Shown here piece by piece: positions 23,603 to 36,922 of a DNA stretch of 64,000 nucleotides (its first letter is position 1; each line of letters begins with the position of its first letter). This DNA comes from Pochonia chlamydosporia 170 (taxonomy: Eukaryota; Ascomycota; Sordariomycetes; Hypocreales; Clavicipitaceae). Under the pieces are notes generated by a model. That model was given only the letters and a program-made list of their open reading frames with translations. It searched no databases and was not told the origin of the DNA. Position numbers and translations under genes: made by a program. The DNA lies in contig NW_019154043.1 in NCBI RefSeq assembly GCF_001653235.2, positions 62,001 to 126,000 of the forward strand. The letters are read 5' to 3'.

Positions 23603-24909
23603 ATGACAGTTCAAAGATATCAAAGCGACAGTAATGTCGATACGACAACCCTAAGTAAGCCTTTGGACTTCCATTTCTCCAAACGGACCATCAGTAACCG
23701 TATTTTCAAGGCATCCATGGGAGAGACCCTCGCCAGCTGGGCCGGAGCAGACAGTCAAGCCTCTGGAATTCCCACTAAGGAAATCGTTGAACTTTACAAA
23801 AGGTCCGTGATCCGGAACCGATAGCATGACCATGATTTCAATGCTGTTTTGTGTCTGACTAGTCATCAGGTGGGGTGAGCATGAAAACGGCTTTGGTCTC
23901 ATCCTTACAGGAAACATCCAAATCAGCTTGACAGCACCACACTTACAAGGAGATCTTATCATTGACGAATCTCATCCATTCAAGGACCACGATTTGACGC
24001 CTGGAAACAAGTAGCAGCGGCCGGAAAGGCTAAGGGCTCGCTTATGTTAGGGCAGCTGTCCTATCCTGGCCGTCAAGCGCTCGCTGCCGTTGCCCGCAAA
24101 ACAGTTATTGCACCGTCCGTCGTGCCGTTCGGTAAGTTCTGCGTTGACCATGAGATTACTAGATTCGTGACTGACAGTTTGACCACAGCGACCGATGCTC
24201 TCAATGCAACCTTTGCGAAGACTCGAGGAGCTACCCAGGCGGATATTGAGTTCCTGATTAGGGGTTTCGTTCACGCCGCCAAATATCTTGAGGCAGCAGG
24301 TTTCGACGGCATAGAACTCCATAGCGCCCACGGCTACGTGTTAGCACAATTCCTTGCTTCTCGTACAAACAAGCGCACAGATGCCTACGGTGGCTCCCTC
24401 GTGAATCGAATGCGACTTCTTATCGAGATTGCAAAGCAGATTCGCGACGAAACCTCCCCGTCTTTCATAGTTGGCGTCAAACTGAACAGCGTTGAGTTCC
24501 AAGACGGAGGATTCACGGTTGAGTTCACGGCCCAGGTGGGCCGTGAACTGCAAGATGTTGGCATGGACTTTGTCGAGCTGAGTGGTGGGACTTTGGAGAA
24601 AATTGGCCACGAATGGACCAAAGATACGACACAGAAACGAGAAGCCTTTTTCCTCAAGTTTGCAGAAATGATTGTCCCGCAAATGGGAAAGACTGCTGCT
24701 GAGAGTCGCACGAAGATCTTCATTACTGGCGGGTTGCGAACCATCAGTGCTATTGCCAAAGCACTTCGAGCGATGAAAAGGCCATTGGTGTTTACTTGGA
24801 AGACAAATCCATGCATGAAGCAGCTGCGTCTAACGATACCGAAAGAAATTTGCCTTGGTTCTTGGAAGTATCCGCCGAGAGTTTACCGTATGACTATTTA
24901 TAACGATCG
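23603..24909 (+). pseudogene. NADH:flavin oxidoreductase (old yellow enzyme-like), frameshifted and 3'-truncated
   Basis: Exon 1 (23603-23802) begins with a good ATG; splicing over 23803-23869 continues into KRWGEHENGFGLILTGN, a typical OYE stretch. The frame then has to change by one base near 23981-23984 to reach the next family block RFDAWKQVAAAGKAKGSL, and no splice signals explain this, so it is a frameshift. A further in-phase intron (24132-24188) leads to ...GFDGIELHSAHGYVLAQFL, YGGSLVNRMRLL and FVELSGGTLEKIG, which are FMN-barrel landmarks. After TGGLRTISAIAKALRA (about 24770) the sequence stops resembling the family, and the left LTR of a gypsy element starts at 24910. The last ~80-90 residues, including part of the flavin site, are missing. 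Confidence 0.8.
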
Positions 24910-25345
24910 GCTTATTAACAGGGTTAAGTAAGGCAATTAATAGTTACTCTATTGCTTAGGGTAGGTAACTTAGGTTGTAAGTGAATAAGACCTTTACAGG
25001 CTATTAAATAGTAAAGCTAAGATTATTAGGAGTTTATCCCAATTAATTGTGAATTAAATGCTTAGATTAATTACTAAAGATCTAGACTAGCTAGATATCT
25101 TAATAGTAACTATCCTATATATATTATTTCTATCTCTTTATTAATTAGTTCTGCTTTTCTTGCTTAGTTGTGCTTAGTCTAATTATCCTAAGCACTAGTA
25201 ATCTAACTAAGCACCTTATAGTTCCCGTGTCTTATCACGTGACCTCCTTTACCCATAGCGGCTATCTTATGCAGCTAGGCCTTAGGTCTTATTCTAAGAC
25301 TAATTATTCTGCCTTGCCCGCTCTTGCTCTTATTAGTTTGTAACA
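24910..25345 (-). repeat. 3' LTR of the gypsy element
   Basis: 436 bp, the same length as the partner at 31380-31815. Read on the minus strand it starts TGTTAC. Differences from the partner are mainly transitions. Confidence 0.85.
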
Positions 25346-28300
25346 TAATCCTCCTCCTCTTTATCCTCTTATTCTAAGAGGTCTTTAAATAGGTTGCTCT
25401 TTTCTAGCTTTATTAAGGTTTTGTGAGTTCCCTATTTCCGTTATAGAGCATTGCTATATCTAACTATATCTCTAAGCAGCCCTATACTTCTATATAACGC
25501 TATAAGAACGTTATAAGTTATATTAAAGTAATAGGAATCTAGCTACTTAATATGGGTTAATATACTTCTTGCTAATAAAGCGGTTTGCTTTATTTTATTT
25601 TAAAGGGCTATTTAAAATGCTCTTCTTGTACTAAGAAAGGTATTTATAGTTGTAATGGGAATTTTTCGACGAAGGAGTTTAATGCTATTAAATCTTAGAA
25701 AGAGCGCTTGCGTTAAGAAGCTTAGTTAAAGCGTTAGGAAGTTAGTTAGCTAGCTTCTGCGGTAGCTGCCGCTTATGCTGCCCTTATAAAGGCCTAGCAG
25801 GAGGAGGTTAATCTTTCCTCTAAAATTAATTAATATACCGAGATATAGTCCTAAATGCTTTATTAGGAATTAAGAGCTTTAGATAATTTAGATAAGGCAG
25901 AGGGTTAGCAAGTTGCAGTTAATAATTTTCCGTGGGAAGATTTTAGTGATCTAAGTTGGGAGGCTATTTTAAGGGGGGACCCTTTTATGCCTGTTAGTAG
26001 TACTAGTCTAGCATCCACTTAGAGTCTTTAAAGTGTAACTTAGGTTTCTATGTATTTTCTGTATAATTATAGCCTTTCTATTTAATAAGATATTTAAGCT
26101 TGTTTTTCTTTTTGCCTTTCCGTACGCTTAGTACTTACTTAACTTTATATTTACTATCTATTAGTTCTATTCCTTAGACCTTATTATCCATAGGAATGCT
26201 TTCTAGTGCTAGTTCTAGCAATAACACATAAAATATTAGATGTTATTTTAATAGTATATTAAGTTTGTAATAAATGTCTAATAATTTCTTTGTGATTTTA
26301 AATAGTCTAATTTTCTTCTAATCTAGTTTATTGGATAGTTATTAGCTCTTAATGTTTCTTTATAAAAGATAGACTTTATCTCCCTCCTTTAGGATTAGCG
26401 CTAGCAATCTAGTTTTATTAGCATAGTATTTTATTCTATTCTAAAGGAATATCTATTCTTCCTAGAGATATTTTTGTAATTCTGTGAGATTTTCTACCAA
26501 GGTAGTTACCTTAGGTGCGTTAATTGCGCTATTATTTAGTGTAATAATTATTAGGTTAAATCTATAATTTGCTCTAAAAGGTGATAATCCTATAGATTTA
26601 TTATTAGAGCTATTATATGCCTATTATGCTATTAGTAATAGTTAAACCTAGTTATCTTATTTAAAGTTTACAAAACTTTAGAGGTATTATTTAAGTGTCT
26701 AGTTTAATCTTTCTATCTGTCTATTAGTCTAAGGGTAAAATACTATTAATAGCTTATATTTTAATCCTAGTTATTCTATTAGACTTTTCTAGAACTTTAA
26801 GGTTAAAACCTTATCTTAATCTAAGATAATTTCCTTTAGTAAGCTATACTAGCTTATAACTATTCTTATAAAAGTATATATAAGGTCTAAAGCAGTACTT
26901 ACTTCTTTGTATAGGAGAAAGTGAGCGTATTTGGTAAGTTTATCCGTAATAACTAGGATGCTATTATAGACAGTATTAGTTATAGGTTCTTTGGACTCTA
27001 GTAGTTTAATAATCTAGTCTATAGCAATAACTTCCCACGCTTATTCTAGTGGTAAGATTAGCTATAGTTCTCTGTATAGTGCGTATTAAGCTACTTTAGC
27101 TTTATTATATATATTACAGTTTTAAACTACCTCTTGCACTATCTTTCTTAATTTAGGAAAATTATAAGTTTATCTTAGTCTAGTAAGTATTTTGTGTATA
27201 CCCTAGTGTCTATATAGCAGGTATTTATGGATTTCCTTAACTAGTTCCTATTATAGTTTTACTAGAATGTAGAGTTATCTGTGGTATTAGTTTTCTTGCA
27301 GGGAGCCTTCCCTTTAGAGTTCCTTTCTATTATTTACTATAAGCAGATTATTAGGAAATTCTTTTGCAATACGTTTTTCCCATATAGTATTAGGCTAGAC
27401 TTTCCACGTGGCATCTATTTCCTTGAATCCTAGCTTAAGTATTCTATTCTTAGTTTCCCTAAGCATATTAGCTAAGTAAACCTATTTCTTAGGTTTAAGG
27501 TCTTCTCTTTAGCTTAGAGTGTCTACCCTGCTATTCTTACTTCCTTTCTTATAGATAATTTTAAAGTTAAATTCTAATAGGAATTTATACTATCTGATTT
27601 ATTGTTTATTTAGGTCTTTAGTTATGGTAAAGAAAGTAAGGTTTTTGTGGTCTATATAGACCTTAACCTTATAGGTAGTCCTACTTAGGTAATGCTTCTA
27701 TTCTTTAAAAGCTTTAATAATTGCTATTAGTTCTTTATCTAGTATTACATAATTTAGCTTAGGTCTATTAAGCTTCTTTAAGTAGAAGGCTATAGGGTAT
27801 AGTCTTTCCTATTTATCTCTTTGTCCTAATTATCCTCCTAAGGCAAAGTCTAACGCATTAGTTTTAACTTTAAAAGGTTTCTCTAGATTGGCCGGTTATA
27901 GTATAGGGTCTACTAGAACCCTTTTCTTAAGATCCTAAAAGGCCTCTTCTTCTTTTTCTATCTATTAGAATAGTTTATCTTTTTAGGTTAAATTAGTTAA
28001 GGGTATAGTAATGCCTCTAAACTTGCTAATAAAGCGTTAATAGAAGTTAATAAATCCAATAAAAGCTTAGGCTTCCTTTATTAAGGTTAGTTATAGCTAA
28101 TCTTTTACTACTTTAATCTTATCTAGGTCTATCTTAATTTATCTAGGAGAGATTTTATATCTAAGAAATTAGACTATTTCTTAGTAGAACTTACATTTTT
28201 TAGCTTTAACTAGTAATTTAGCTTCTTATAGTTTCCTTAGAACTATATATATATATTGCTTGTATTCTCTAAGATCTTTAGAGAAGACAAGAATATTATT

Positions 28301-31300
28301 AAGATATATAACTATAAACTTATCTAGGTACTCTTATAGAACGTTATTAATTATAGTTTAAAATATTACTAGTGCGTTAGTAAGTCTAAAGGGTATAATA
28401 AGATACTTAAAATGTTCTCTTCTTATTCTAAATATAGTTTTCTATTTTTCTCCTTCTTTTATCTATATAAGGTTATATGCTCCTTTTAAATTAAGAGTAG
28501 TAAACCACTTAGCTCTATGTAGTTAGTCACAGAGTTCTAAAATAAGTAGTAATAGATATTAGTTTTTAATAGTGATTTTATTTAGCTATTAATAATCCAC
28601 ATATAGCTATAGTTTTCCATTTTTCTTTAGTACAAATAGGATTAGGTATCCTGCTAGTAATACTAATAGTCTAATATATCCTTTCCTAAGATTCTTATTA
28701 AGATATTTATCTAACGCCCTTTATTGCGTTTTATTTAGAGGGTACATCTTATGGAATCCTAGTTCTTTTCCAGGCTAAAGGGTGATCTTGTGGTTCTATT
28801 AGCTATATTCCGGTAATCCTATTTCTAGCTTGTCGCTAAATAGTTTGTTATACTAGCGGTATTCTTCTAGAATTGCTTATTTTAGTGATAACTTAGACTC
28901 CTTAGTTATCACAAAAATCCTAAGTGTCCTCTTTAGTTTATTTAAGGTGCTATAAAAGCGCTTCTTAGTAACTAATCTGCTTTCTAGTGTGTCCTAATAG
29001 AGTTAATTATTTCTCTAGTTAACTCTAGGATTACTTGCTTGCAACTAGGGTATCCCTAATATAATTTTATGTTTTAAGATCTCCGTGATATTAAGTTTTA
29101 AGTGGTAGCGCTTTCCGCTAATATCCATAGGGAGTAGTATAGTCTCTATATCTATAGACCCTTAGCTATACACTACTAGCTCTCCTTCCACAGTTCTAAG
29201 TTAGTAGGGCTTATCTTTTGCTTTCTAAGGTAATTATAATTTATTAATAAGATTTAGCAAGATATAGTTTCCTTATGCTCTACTATTAATTATTGCCTTA
29301 GTTAGTCTTCCTAACATAAAAATGTCTAGTACTAGGTGACTAGTAGTATTACCTATTATACTTATAAGGGACTTATTAGTTTGCTAGGTAGATACCCCTA
29401 CTTTCTCTAGCAAAATCCATTTTTTAAGTGCTATATAGATTTCTAATGTTCTTGCATTTCTTTGCGTTAGTTCTTTTGTGTTTATTAGGAGCTTAAATAG
29501 CTTATTTAGCTTATTCCTTTAGATACCCTTTCTAAGCCTATATTAGTAGTTTAGTAGAATAGTAGCTATAGTTTAGGGGCATCCTATAGAACCTTGCCTT
29601 AATAAGGTAGTAGGCTATCTAATTATTCTAACTTAACTAAGTTATTATTATATATTCTATATCCTAGTTTAGTAAGGTAGGCGCCTCCTTTATTATCTTA
29701 TTCTATTATAGTCTAGTTTGCTAATTATCCTCTATAGAATACTATACTATAGGGTGCTTAACTTTATTAGCATAGGAACTACTTTTAGTCTAGTTTTTCC
29801 TATATATAGTGCTAATATAGGTGGTATATACATAAGAACTAAGAGATATCTCTATGCGTACTATAACGTAGGTTTAGAGTATAGTAGTCTCTAAACTTAT
29901 TCTTTATTCTTAGTTTATTATCTTACTATATATTAATAATAAGATCTTAAAGTATTTTTAGGTTTTCTACGCTATATTCTTTCCTATATACTAATCCTTT
30001 AGAGGTATTATATTTAAGTTTGTGCTAGCATTAAGCCTTAAGCTTATATCTAGTAATTTCTTTATCTATTTCTTCTAATAACGTATTGTCTACAGATTCT
30101 TCTGCTTCTAGTATCTAATTTAACCAGTTAGAGCGTTATGTACCTAGTATTTCCCAGTCTAGTTAGGTCCTATATTCCTAATCTTCTAGCTCTCTTAAAG
30201 CTATTAATACCTGCCGTTCTGGTGTCTTTTTATTTTTCTAATTCTTAGGCTTCTTTAGATAATATCCTACTCTATCCTTATCTAATTTATAGGTAAAGTA
30301 ATTATTATTATAGCATGCAGTCTCAGAGAGATTTATAGTCTACTTTCTTTATAGCAGGTGTAATCCTAATTTCCGGGGTAGTATGCAATTAGTCCTCTCT
30401 TTCCGCAATATTTGCCTATTACTCTAGTATAGGCTTCTAGGATTTCCTAGGTTTTAGGCATTTATTCGCATAGTAGCCTAGCTATCCACAATTAAAGTAC
30501 TTACCTATGCCTTTCTTCTTTTAGCTATTATAGCATATAGCGTCTAAATCTATTAGTCCTGCGTGTGTTCTACTTAAAGTGGGATAGTTACGCTTTCTAC
30601 CTCTACTATAGTTTGCTGTAAATTAGGGCTATACCTAGGGCATAAAATATCCTTTCTTTTCTGCATATTGCTTATATAGTTAGTTATTAATTCTAATAGC
30701 AAGATCTACTATCTTTATAAGAGTCTTAGGTTATTTTTCTTTGGCAATTTTATCCTTAACTTCTTCCTTAAGCCTAATATAGTATTATTTAACTAGAGCT
30801 TCTTCTCCCTAATTAAGCTTTACAGAGATTTAGTAGAATTTAGTTATATAGAATCCTGCTAATCCCTATTATTTAAGAGAGTAAATTTGCCGTATAGCAG
30901 TATATTTCTTATCTAGATTTCCAAAGGTAATATAAAGTTTCTTCTTAAAGTTAGTATACTTACTAAAGATTTGCTTAGTAAGGTCTTCTATATTATCTAT
31001 ATATTCTAGGTTTATAAGGTAGTCTCTTAAGGTAGGTTCCTACTATTTAGCGGCCCTTCCTAAGAGCATCTCTCTAATATATAGCACTTTCTTATAGTCT
31101 TTAGTAATAGTAGTATAGTTAGCATGTAAGTAAGACCTAGCTTAAGTGAGAAAGGCTTGCATATTATCCTTTTCCCTATTAAAGAAAGTAGGCCGTAGAA
31201 TCTTAGAGGTTCCCCCTAACTTCTTAGCTTTAAGGGAGTAAATATGCGCCTAGAGTTGCTAAATTATACCAAGCATATCCTTCTTAGATACAGTATTTCT

Positions 31301-31379
31301 AGATTAGGTGGATATCTTATTAGCTATTTAATAGTATAAGGTAACTTACCAAATAGGAGTAATTAAAATATAATAATTA

Positions 31380-31815
31380 GCTTATTAATAGGGTTAAGTA
31401 AGGCAATTAATAGTTACTCTATTGCTTAGGGTAGGTAACTTAGGTTATAAGTAAATAAGACCTTTACAGGCTATTAAATAGTAAAGCTAAGATTATTAGG
31501 AGTTTATCCTAATTAATTATAAATTAAATGCTTAGATTAATTACTAAAGATCTAGACTAGCTAGATATCTTAATAGTAACTATTCTATATATATTATTTC
31601 TATCTCTTTATTAATTAGTTCTACTTTCCTTGCTTAGTTATGCTTAGTCTAATTATCCTAAGCACTAGTGATCTAACTAAGCACCTTGCAGTTCCCGTGT
31701 CTTATCACGTGACCTCCTTTACCCATGGCGGCCATCTTATACAGCTAGGCCTTAGGTCTCGTTCCAAGACCAATTATTCTGCCTTGCCCGCTCTTGCTCT
31801 TGTTGGTTCGTAACA
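31380..31815 (-). repeat. 5' LTR of the gypsy element
   Basis: 436-bp partner of the repeat at 24910-25345; ends in GTAACA on the plus strand. No matching 5-bp target duplication could be seen outside the two LTRs. Confidence 0.85.
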
Positions 31816-33405
31816 CTGTTCGGGCAACTTTGCAGGGTAGGCGGCATATTTGAGAGCAACAGGGTTACGAAGTTGGCTGGTAAACTTCAGCATTAGAATG
31901 TGTTACTCTTATATCTTTGACGTACGTCTAAGACAGCTATGGCGATGGTTACTACCTTATGAGATTGAGATTATTTGCAAATGAATGTAGGCGATTAGCG
32001 TACTCGATTTTGCAACTCGATCTGTCGATTGATTTCGTAGGCGTAGGTGCTGTTCGAGGGGTAGAGGAGTCAAGGCGTCGTGCCGAGGAGCTGTTGTCAT
32101 TAGCGACAGGTAATTGGTGATACTGCAGCCTCATAATATTAGTGATATTGGACCGTCTGGTATGATGAGGTGCTCCGCACACGGTATCTTATCATGTTCG
32201 TGTTCCATTCTCTGGTCGTCGTGCGACCGTCAAGCGAACTCATGTCTTGCAGCGAGGCAAGCGTGCTACGTCTAAAATTGATACAATGCCTTTATTTGTA
32301 TAGCATCTGGGCCAAAGCGGCTAATAATATACGCAGGAAAATGAATGGAACGGGCTGGGTCATAAACTCCAGAAACGACGTGATATGGGGGAGGACGACG
32401 AGCAGTCCAGAATCGGGGAATCTTGCACAAGGCTTCCTGCAATCGGGCAGATATTGACTGTGAGAGGTTGATGACTTCGGTGACTGGTTCCGATAGTTCT
32501 TTGTCAACCAGCAATGACTCGTCGTGCATCATGTATGGCGCTTGTTTCCCGCAGACTGGAGCAAATGTATTCGTCGAGTTCAGCAAGAGGCTTTTTCTGC
32601 ATGTCAAAGACAAACAAAATCGAATGTTGGGCAAAGTTTATGACCATTTGTTCTTTGTAAAGGCTCCGTCGTGTGAATACATAAAGGCGCAGCGGGACTA
32701 ATGTAGTCAGAATGGCCTGGAAAACAGAGCCCTTGAAATTAAACTGAGACCTCTTTACTAGTCACAGATCTCCTCGCGGCAGGTCGGCATTTAACTTGGA
32801 GCGGCTTCACTCTAGTCGCACCCTGCTGGACTGAAGAACAGGACCATCCTGTCTCTGTCGCAAAGGTCGCCGTCTGTGAACCGCTCTGAGACAGGCTGCG
32901 GCAAACTAGTAATATAACGCGTAGCCATGGACCCAGATTGATAGGGTGATGAGTCTAATCTTAATTTTTTATCCAATGAAAACGGGAAAAGGGCTTTTTT
33001 TCGCTATGATGGTTGTCGTGACCCTGGTTAAGCCATAGGGAAGTAAAATACTACATATCACAAATGCTCGCCAAGAGGCACCGAAGTGGGAACCATCATG
33101 TGCGCCAGAACACCGCCGCCACTCAAAGGCTAAGGTCAATTGATGGGGTGATTATTGGAGCGGTCACTGTGATGTTGCTGTACGCGAGCCGCATCGGGGA
33201 TATGCATTTATATTAATTGCCCCTCAGTACTGTACTTCGCGAAGCAAAGCCCTTCTCTGTTTGCGACTCGGCTGTTCGTCTCAAAGTGATCCTCGGAGCG
33301 CTGAGTGACATACAGACCCATCTCACTTGACTCCAATTGAACAAATCGAATGACTCGTTTGCGCGCTTATTCCGAGCCAAAGTCCTCGAACGGTTGGTAA
33401 AGCAA
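31816..33405. other. intergenic region, no supported gene
   Basis: A minus-strand frame at 32272-32634 (with FWTARRPPPYHVVSG) reads somewhat protein-like, but I recognise no family and found no exons to join. The rest shows nothing. Confidence 0.45.
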
Positions 33406-34644
33406 ATGTACCTTCCATTTCTGGTCGAGCCCTGGATCGAGTACGGCATTGGCGTCTGCGTCCTATTCCTGCGGTACTTCGCAAGAGAGTTTAGAGGCTG
33501 GGAAGGAGATGACTATCTTGCTGTCCTCGCCCTTGTGCTATGGACCGTATGTAGGAGTAATGTTTCTTGCATAAATCTTGCCACTAACAGAACTCTGCAA
33601 TTTCACAGTTTATGCCATCTTTCTGGCATGTCATCAGTGAGTAATGCCACCATTATGTCCGCAGTGATCTATTTGCTTTCACCTCTCCAATAAAATAGGA
33701 GAGTACGGGATATTCAGCAGTCTTCCGGACGAAGATAGGCCTACCTTAACTCCCCTACAGATTGCAAGGTACGAGTATTCATCGAAGCTATTTATAACAG
33801 CACGGATCTTGTACGTTACCCTGATTTGGACGTTAAAGGGTTGCCTGCTCTTTTTCTATAACCGCATTGTGTACGTTCTCCTGCAGACTTCCCAGGGGCT
33901 ATGAAATGAGTAAGCTAATTGGATATTCTCTAGTCAAGGACTCAAGCAGCAAGTCCTTGTGAAATGGGCCGCGGTAGTTTGTGTTTTGTTCTACCTTGGA
34001 GCTCTGGCGACAATCTGGGGCCATTGTACGCCAGCTAGCAAGAACTGGCAAATCATGCCATATCCTGGTGGTAAGTTGTTGGATGGGATATAAAGCGGTT
34101 GCTAATATTAAATAGATGAAAGCGTGTATTCGAGAATATACTTCCTGGTTCTTATGGCCTTAAATATATCGTATGACCGTCGCATCTCTTGCAAAGCGGT
34201 TCTCTATTCTGAATCTTATTAGAACCGATGTCATTATCCTCATTATCCCACTAACATGGTTCCCAATGCTCCGAATCCCAGTTTGGCATAAGATAGCTAT
34301 TGGCCTTCTTCTTTGCTCTGGCGTTTTTGCCATTATTGCCGCGATTGTGCGCTGCATTCTAGCGTTACGGGATATTAAGAGCTTCAACAACACGGTGATG
34401 TGGGCGATCCGAGAAATGGTATGACGTAGTTCACTCCTGCACAACTTCCCGCTACTGTATAGCTGAATAACGTTTCGTTTTATAGTTTATCGGGATCTTC
34501 ATCGTCAACGCCGCAGTTATTAAGCCGGTATTCTCTAAAAGATTTTGGTTTGGTACCAGAGAAGACAACAACGCTGCGCGTAGCATCTGGGGCCATCATA
34601 ACCATCACAACTGCTCCCCCAACACAAGCGACAGCCTAGTTTGA
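33406..34644 (+). CDS. PTH11-like rhodopsin-domain membrane protein
   Basis: Seven exons inferred from splice sites: 33406-33546, 33591-33636, 33699-33870, 33934-34070, 34116-34170, 34223-34418 and 34486-34644; 301 residues in a single frame. Landmarks follow the fungal rhodopsin family: GWEGDDYLAVLALVLW, ILYVTLIWTLKGCLLFFYNR, TPASKNWQIMPYPGDESVYS, IIPLTWFPMLRIPVW, CILALRDIKSFNNTVMWAIREM and a final FIGIFIVNAAVIKPVFS. About seven membrane helices are expected and there is no CFEM domain. Exon 2 is the least certain. It probably senses an extracellular cue. This subfamily differs from the one at 9.1-10.3 kb (WGHCTPA..WQIMPYPG type). Confidence 0.8.
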
Positions 34645-35318
34645 GTTCTTCAATGTCTAAGCCGGCGCGCAATATGTTCTTACCAGCAGATATCGAATTA
34701 GCTCATCAACGTAGGGGCTGAAGCAGGCCGACGTAATCGAACTACGTAACTCATTTACAAACAATAATGCTTAATTAGTCAACTAAAAATGGAAACTTTA
34801 ACTGACAAATATTGATAGTTGTAGCCAGTAAAACTATACAGTGAATCCCAAATCTAAGCATTTGAGTCTCTACGAAGCTCTGTATAGATCTCGCAGTACT
34901 CCTGGTCGTTTCAATTCAGGAAATCACCGTAACGAGCCGTGAATGCCTCCCTGCCAGGAGTTCACAACACCATAGGCAATTACCACCAGACCACAAACCG
35001 TGTGTGACACGAAACGTGTACTCTTATCGCCTCGTATACCAAGTTCCCGTATAACGCCTTCTAGTATTTAACCTATTTTTCCTGATCTTTTTAGAAGTGA
35101 AATTTAGGGCTGAGCGTCTTTGACTTAAGTATCCCTCTTTGATGGGCGGCCGCAAAGATGCAACGGAGATTGATATAAGTTAACTTAATATTATGTAACA
35201 TTTCTTGTCAAGTTGCCTCACGGCTGCCAACCGAACTGGCTTCCCTGGGATTCCCGAATCGATGCGCCTCTCTGTCAGGGAGCAACCAAAAGCAGTTTGA
35301 CAATTTCGATAAAGGCTT
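34645..35318. other. intergenic region between convergent genes
   Basis: AT-leaning spacer; no gene seen. Confidence 0.5.
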
Positions 35319-36922
35319 TTATCCCTTTCGCGTTGGCGATCTTAAGAATTCTGTTACCAAAAATACCAGGCACACGATCAAGCCCAGGTCTGCGAGGTCA
35401 ACGCCCATGTATAGTGCAGCCAGAAAACCGCGCAGTCTGTCCTCCATTGTCCCGCCCTTGCCATGCGTGTGCATCTCGACAGTGCCAGCAAACGCTACCC
35501 CAAGAGTAATGCCATAGTTTACAACGGTATTAACCAAGCTGGCGCTAAGGCCCTGATGTTCCTTGGATACGGCGTTCGAGAGTATCAAAGTGGCAGCAGG
35601 GAAGCTCATATCCATGCCAAAGGGCATGATAAGCATGGATACAAATATCTGACCCCAGTACACCTGATCCGTTGGCGCCAGTGCGGTGAGAATCGAGCCA
35701 GCTGTGAAGGCTAGTAGTGCAAGTGTCATGATGATAGACGGCCTTACCTGCAATGCAAACAGCTTGCCCATCACAACCGCCGCACACGCGCCGACAATTG
35801 CCACCGGGCAAAACCATGTGATCGTCAGCAATGGTGAAAGCTGGCGGATGTCCTGGAGGATCTGAACCAGGTAGAGAGTCCAAATACCGAACGTCGCCCA
35901 CCCACAAACAGTGGTTGCCAGAACAAATCCAACGTCAGCGTTGACGATGTCAAATGGTAAAAGAGGCATTGGGCTAAACTTAAACTCAACAAGAAGAAAC
36001 GCTCCGAACAACAGAACACCAAAAATAAGGGAAACAATAACACTTGGTGCTGGCCAGCCGTCAATCGGGGCCTGGGTCCAAGCAAAATTAAAAAGAACCA
36101 GGGATACGATACCAACGAAAGCGCCAGGAAGGTCCAATGTTTCACTAATAGACTTCCAATCTCTGTTTTGGATTTGTTTCGTCTTCTTCGGCGGCGTGGG
36201 GATCACAAAGTGTCCTGCCGCAGCCAGAATAGCGAGCCATATAGCCAAAGCCCAAAGAGACCATGGCCACCAGGCCAGTGCTAGAAGCGAGGCAAATACA
36301 CCACCAAGTACGGCGCCGATTGGTGCTACGGCTCCAAATATGGCAAACACCATAGCCTTGCGAGGACCCGGTGGATAGAATGTGCCAAGGATGGCTAAGG
36401 CATTAGGCATGCAGATGGCCGGCCCAATACCCTGCAGGACTCGTGTAAAAACAGCAAACTTGTAGCTCTTAGAGTAGACGCTGATCCCAGCGATAGCTGA
36501 CCAAATGGAGAACCAGGAGAAACCAGTAAGCAGCATTCGCTTATGGCCTAGAACGTCGCCTAGCCGTCCGGAAATCAGGATGAAAGTTCCCACAGTAAGA
36601 GAATATCCCGCGACGAGCCAAGCAAGCTGTGGGGGGCTCGTGACATTGAAGCTATTTCCGATTGTGCGCAAAAGCACCAATGTGCCCATGAATGCCGCCT
36701 CTGAGTTTGCTGTGTCAGCAGATGGAAGAAGCAAAAAGAAACATTACTGTTTGACTTACGTGTGCAGAACTGAGCCATGCATATCACGCCGACAAACTTG
36801 ATTTCGTGAGGGAGCGAAATAGTCTCAGCCTCTGAGGGTTCTTGGCTGGGTTTGTCGGCAAGGCTATCCGCGCTCTCGGAGGAGATATCTGGCCACTTCT
36901 CGTCACCAATCTTGGAACCCAT
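35319..36922 (-). CDS. MFS multidrug exporter (DHA2/14-TM type)
   Basis: Exons 36922-36760 and 36709-35319 on the minus strand, intron 50 bp, 517 residues. After a charged ~40-residue cytosolic tail, the membrane part shows MFS motif A as GRLGDVLGHKRMLL, then RVLQGIGPAICMPNALAILG and GAVAPIGAVLGGVFASLLA (motif C-like, antiporter feature), and a pattern consistent with 12-14 helices. It resembles fungal aminotriazole-resistance-type proton antiporters that expel drugs or secondary metabolites. The ATG was taken at MGSKIGDEKW because further upstream in frame there is no ATG before a stop. A UstYa-family gene lies 1.8 kb upstream, so export of a tailored metabolite is possible but unproven. Confidence 0.9.

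Larger units (their letters stand above)
24910..31815 (-). mobile_element. Ty3/gypsy LTR retrotransposon, RIP-degraded
   Basis: Two 436-bp direct LTRs (24910-25345 and 31380-31815) bound an AT-rich interior with coding sense on the minus strand. Decayed but readable: a CCHC zinc knuckle of gag at about 30443-30505; reverse transcriptase at about 28430-28660, where PILFVLKKNGKL and VDY..LN..TIKN survive between stops; and an integrase core at about 26890-27085 with LESKEPITNTVYNSILVITD. The order gag, RT, integrase fits Ty3/gypsy. A polypurine tract (AAAGAGGAGGAGGAT on the minus strand) lies just inside the left LTR at about 25347-25363, as expected for the 3' end. Stops are scattered through all domains, mostly TAA/TAG in TpA context, so the element is dead. 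Confidence 0.9.

Noticed and set aside
32272..32634. Minus-strand 120-codon frame with FWTARRPPPYHVVSG
   Set aside because: Looks protein-like but no start in good context, no partner exons and no known family; left in the intergenic note.
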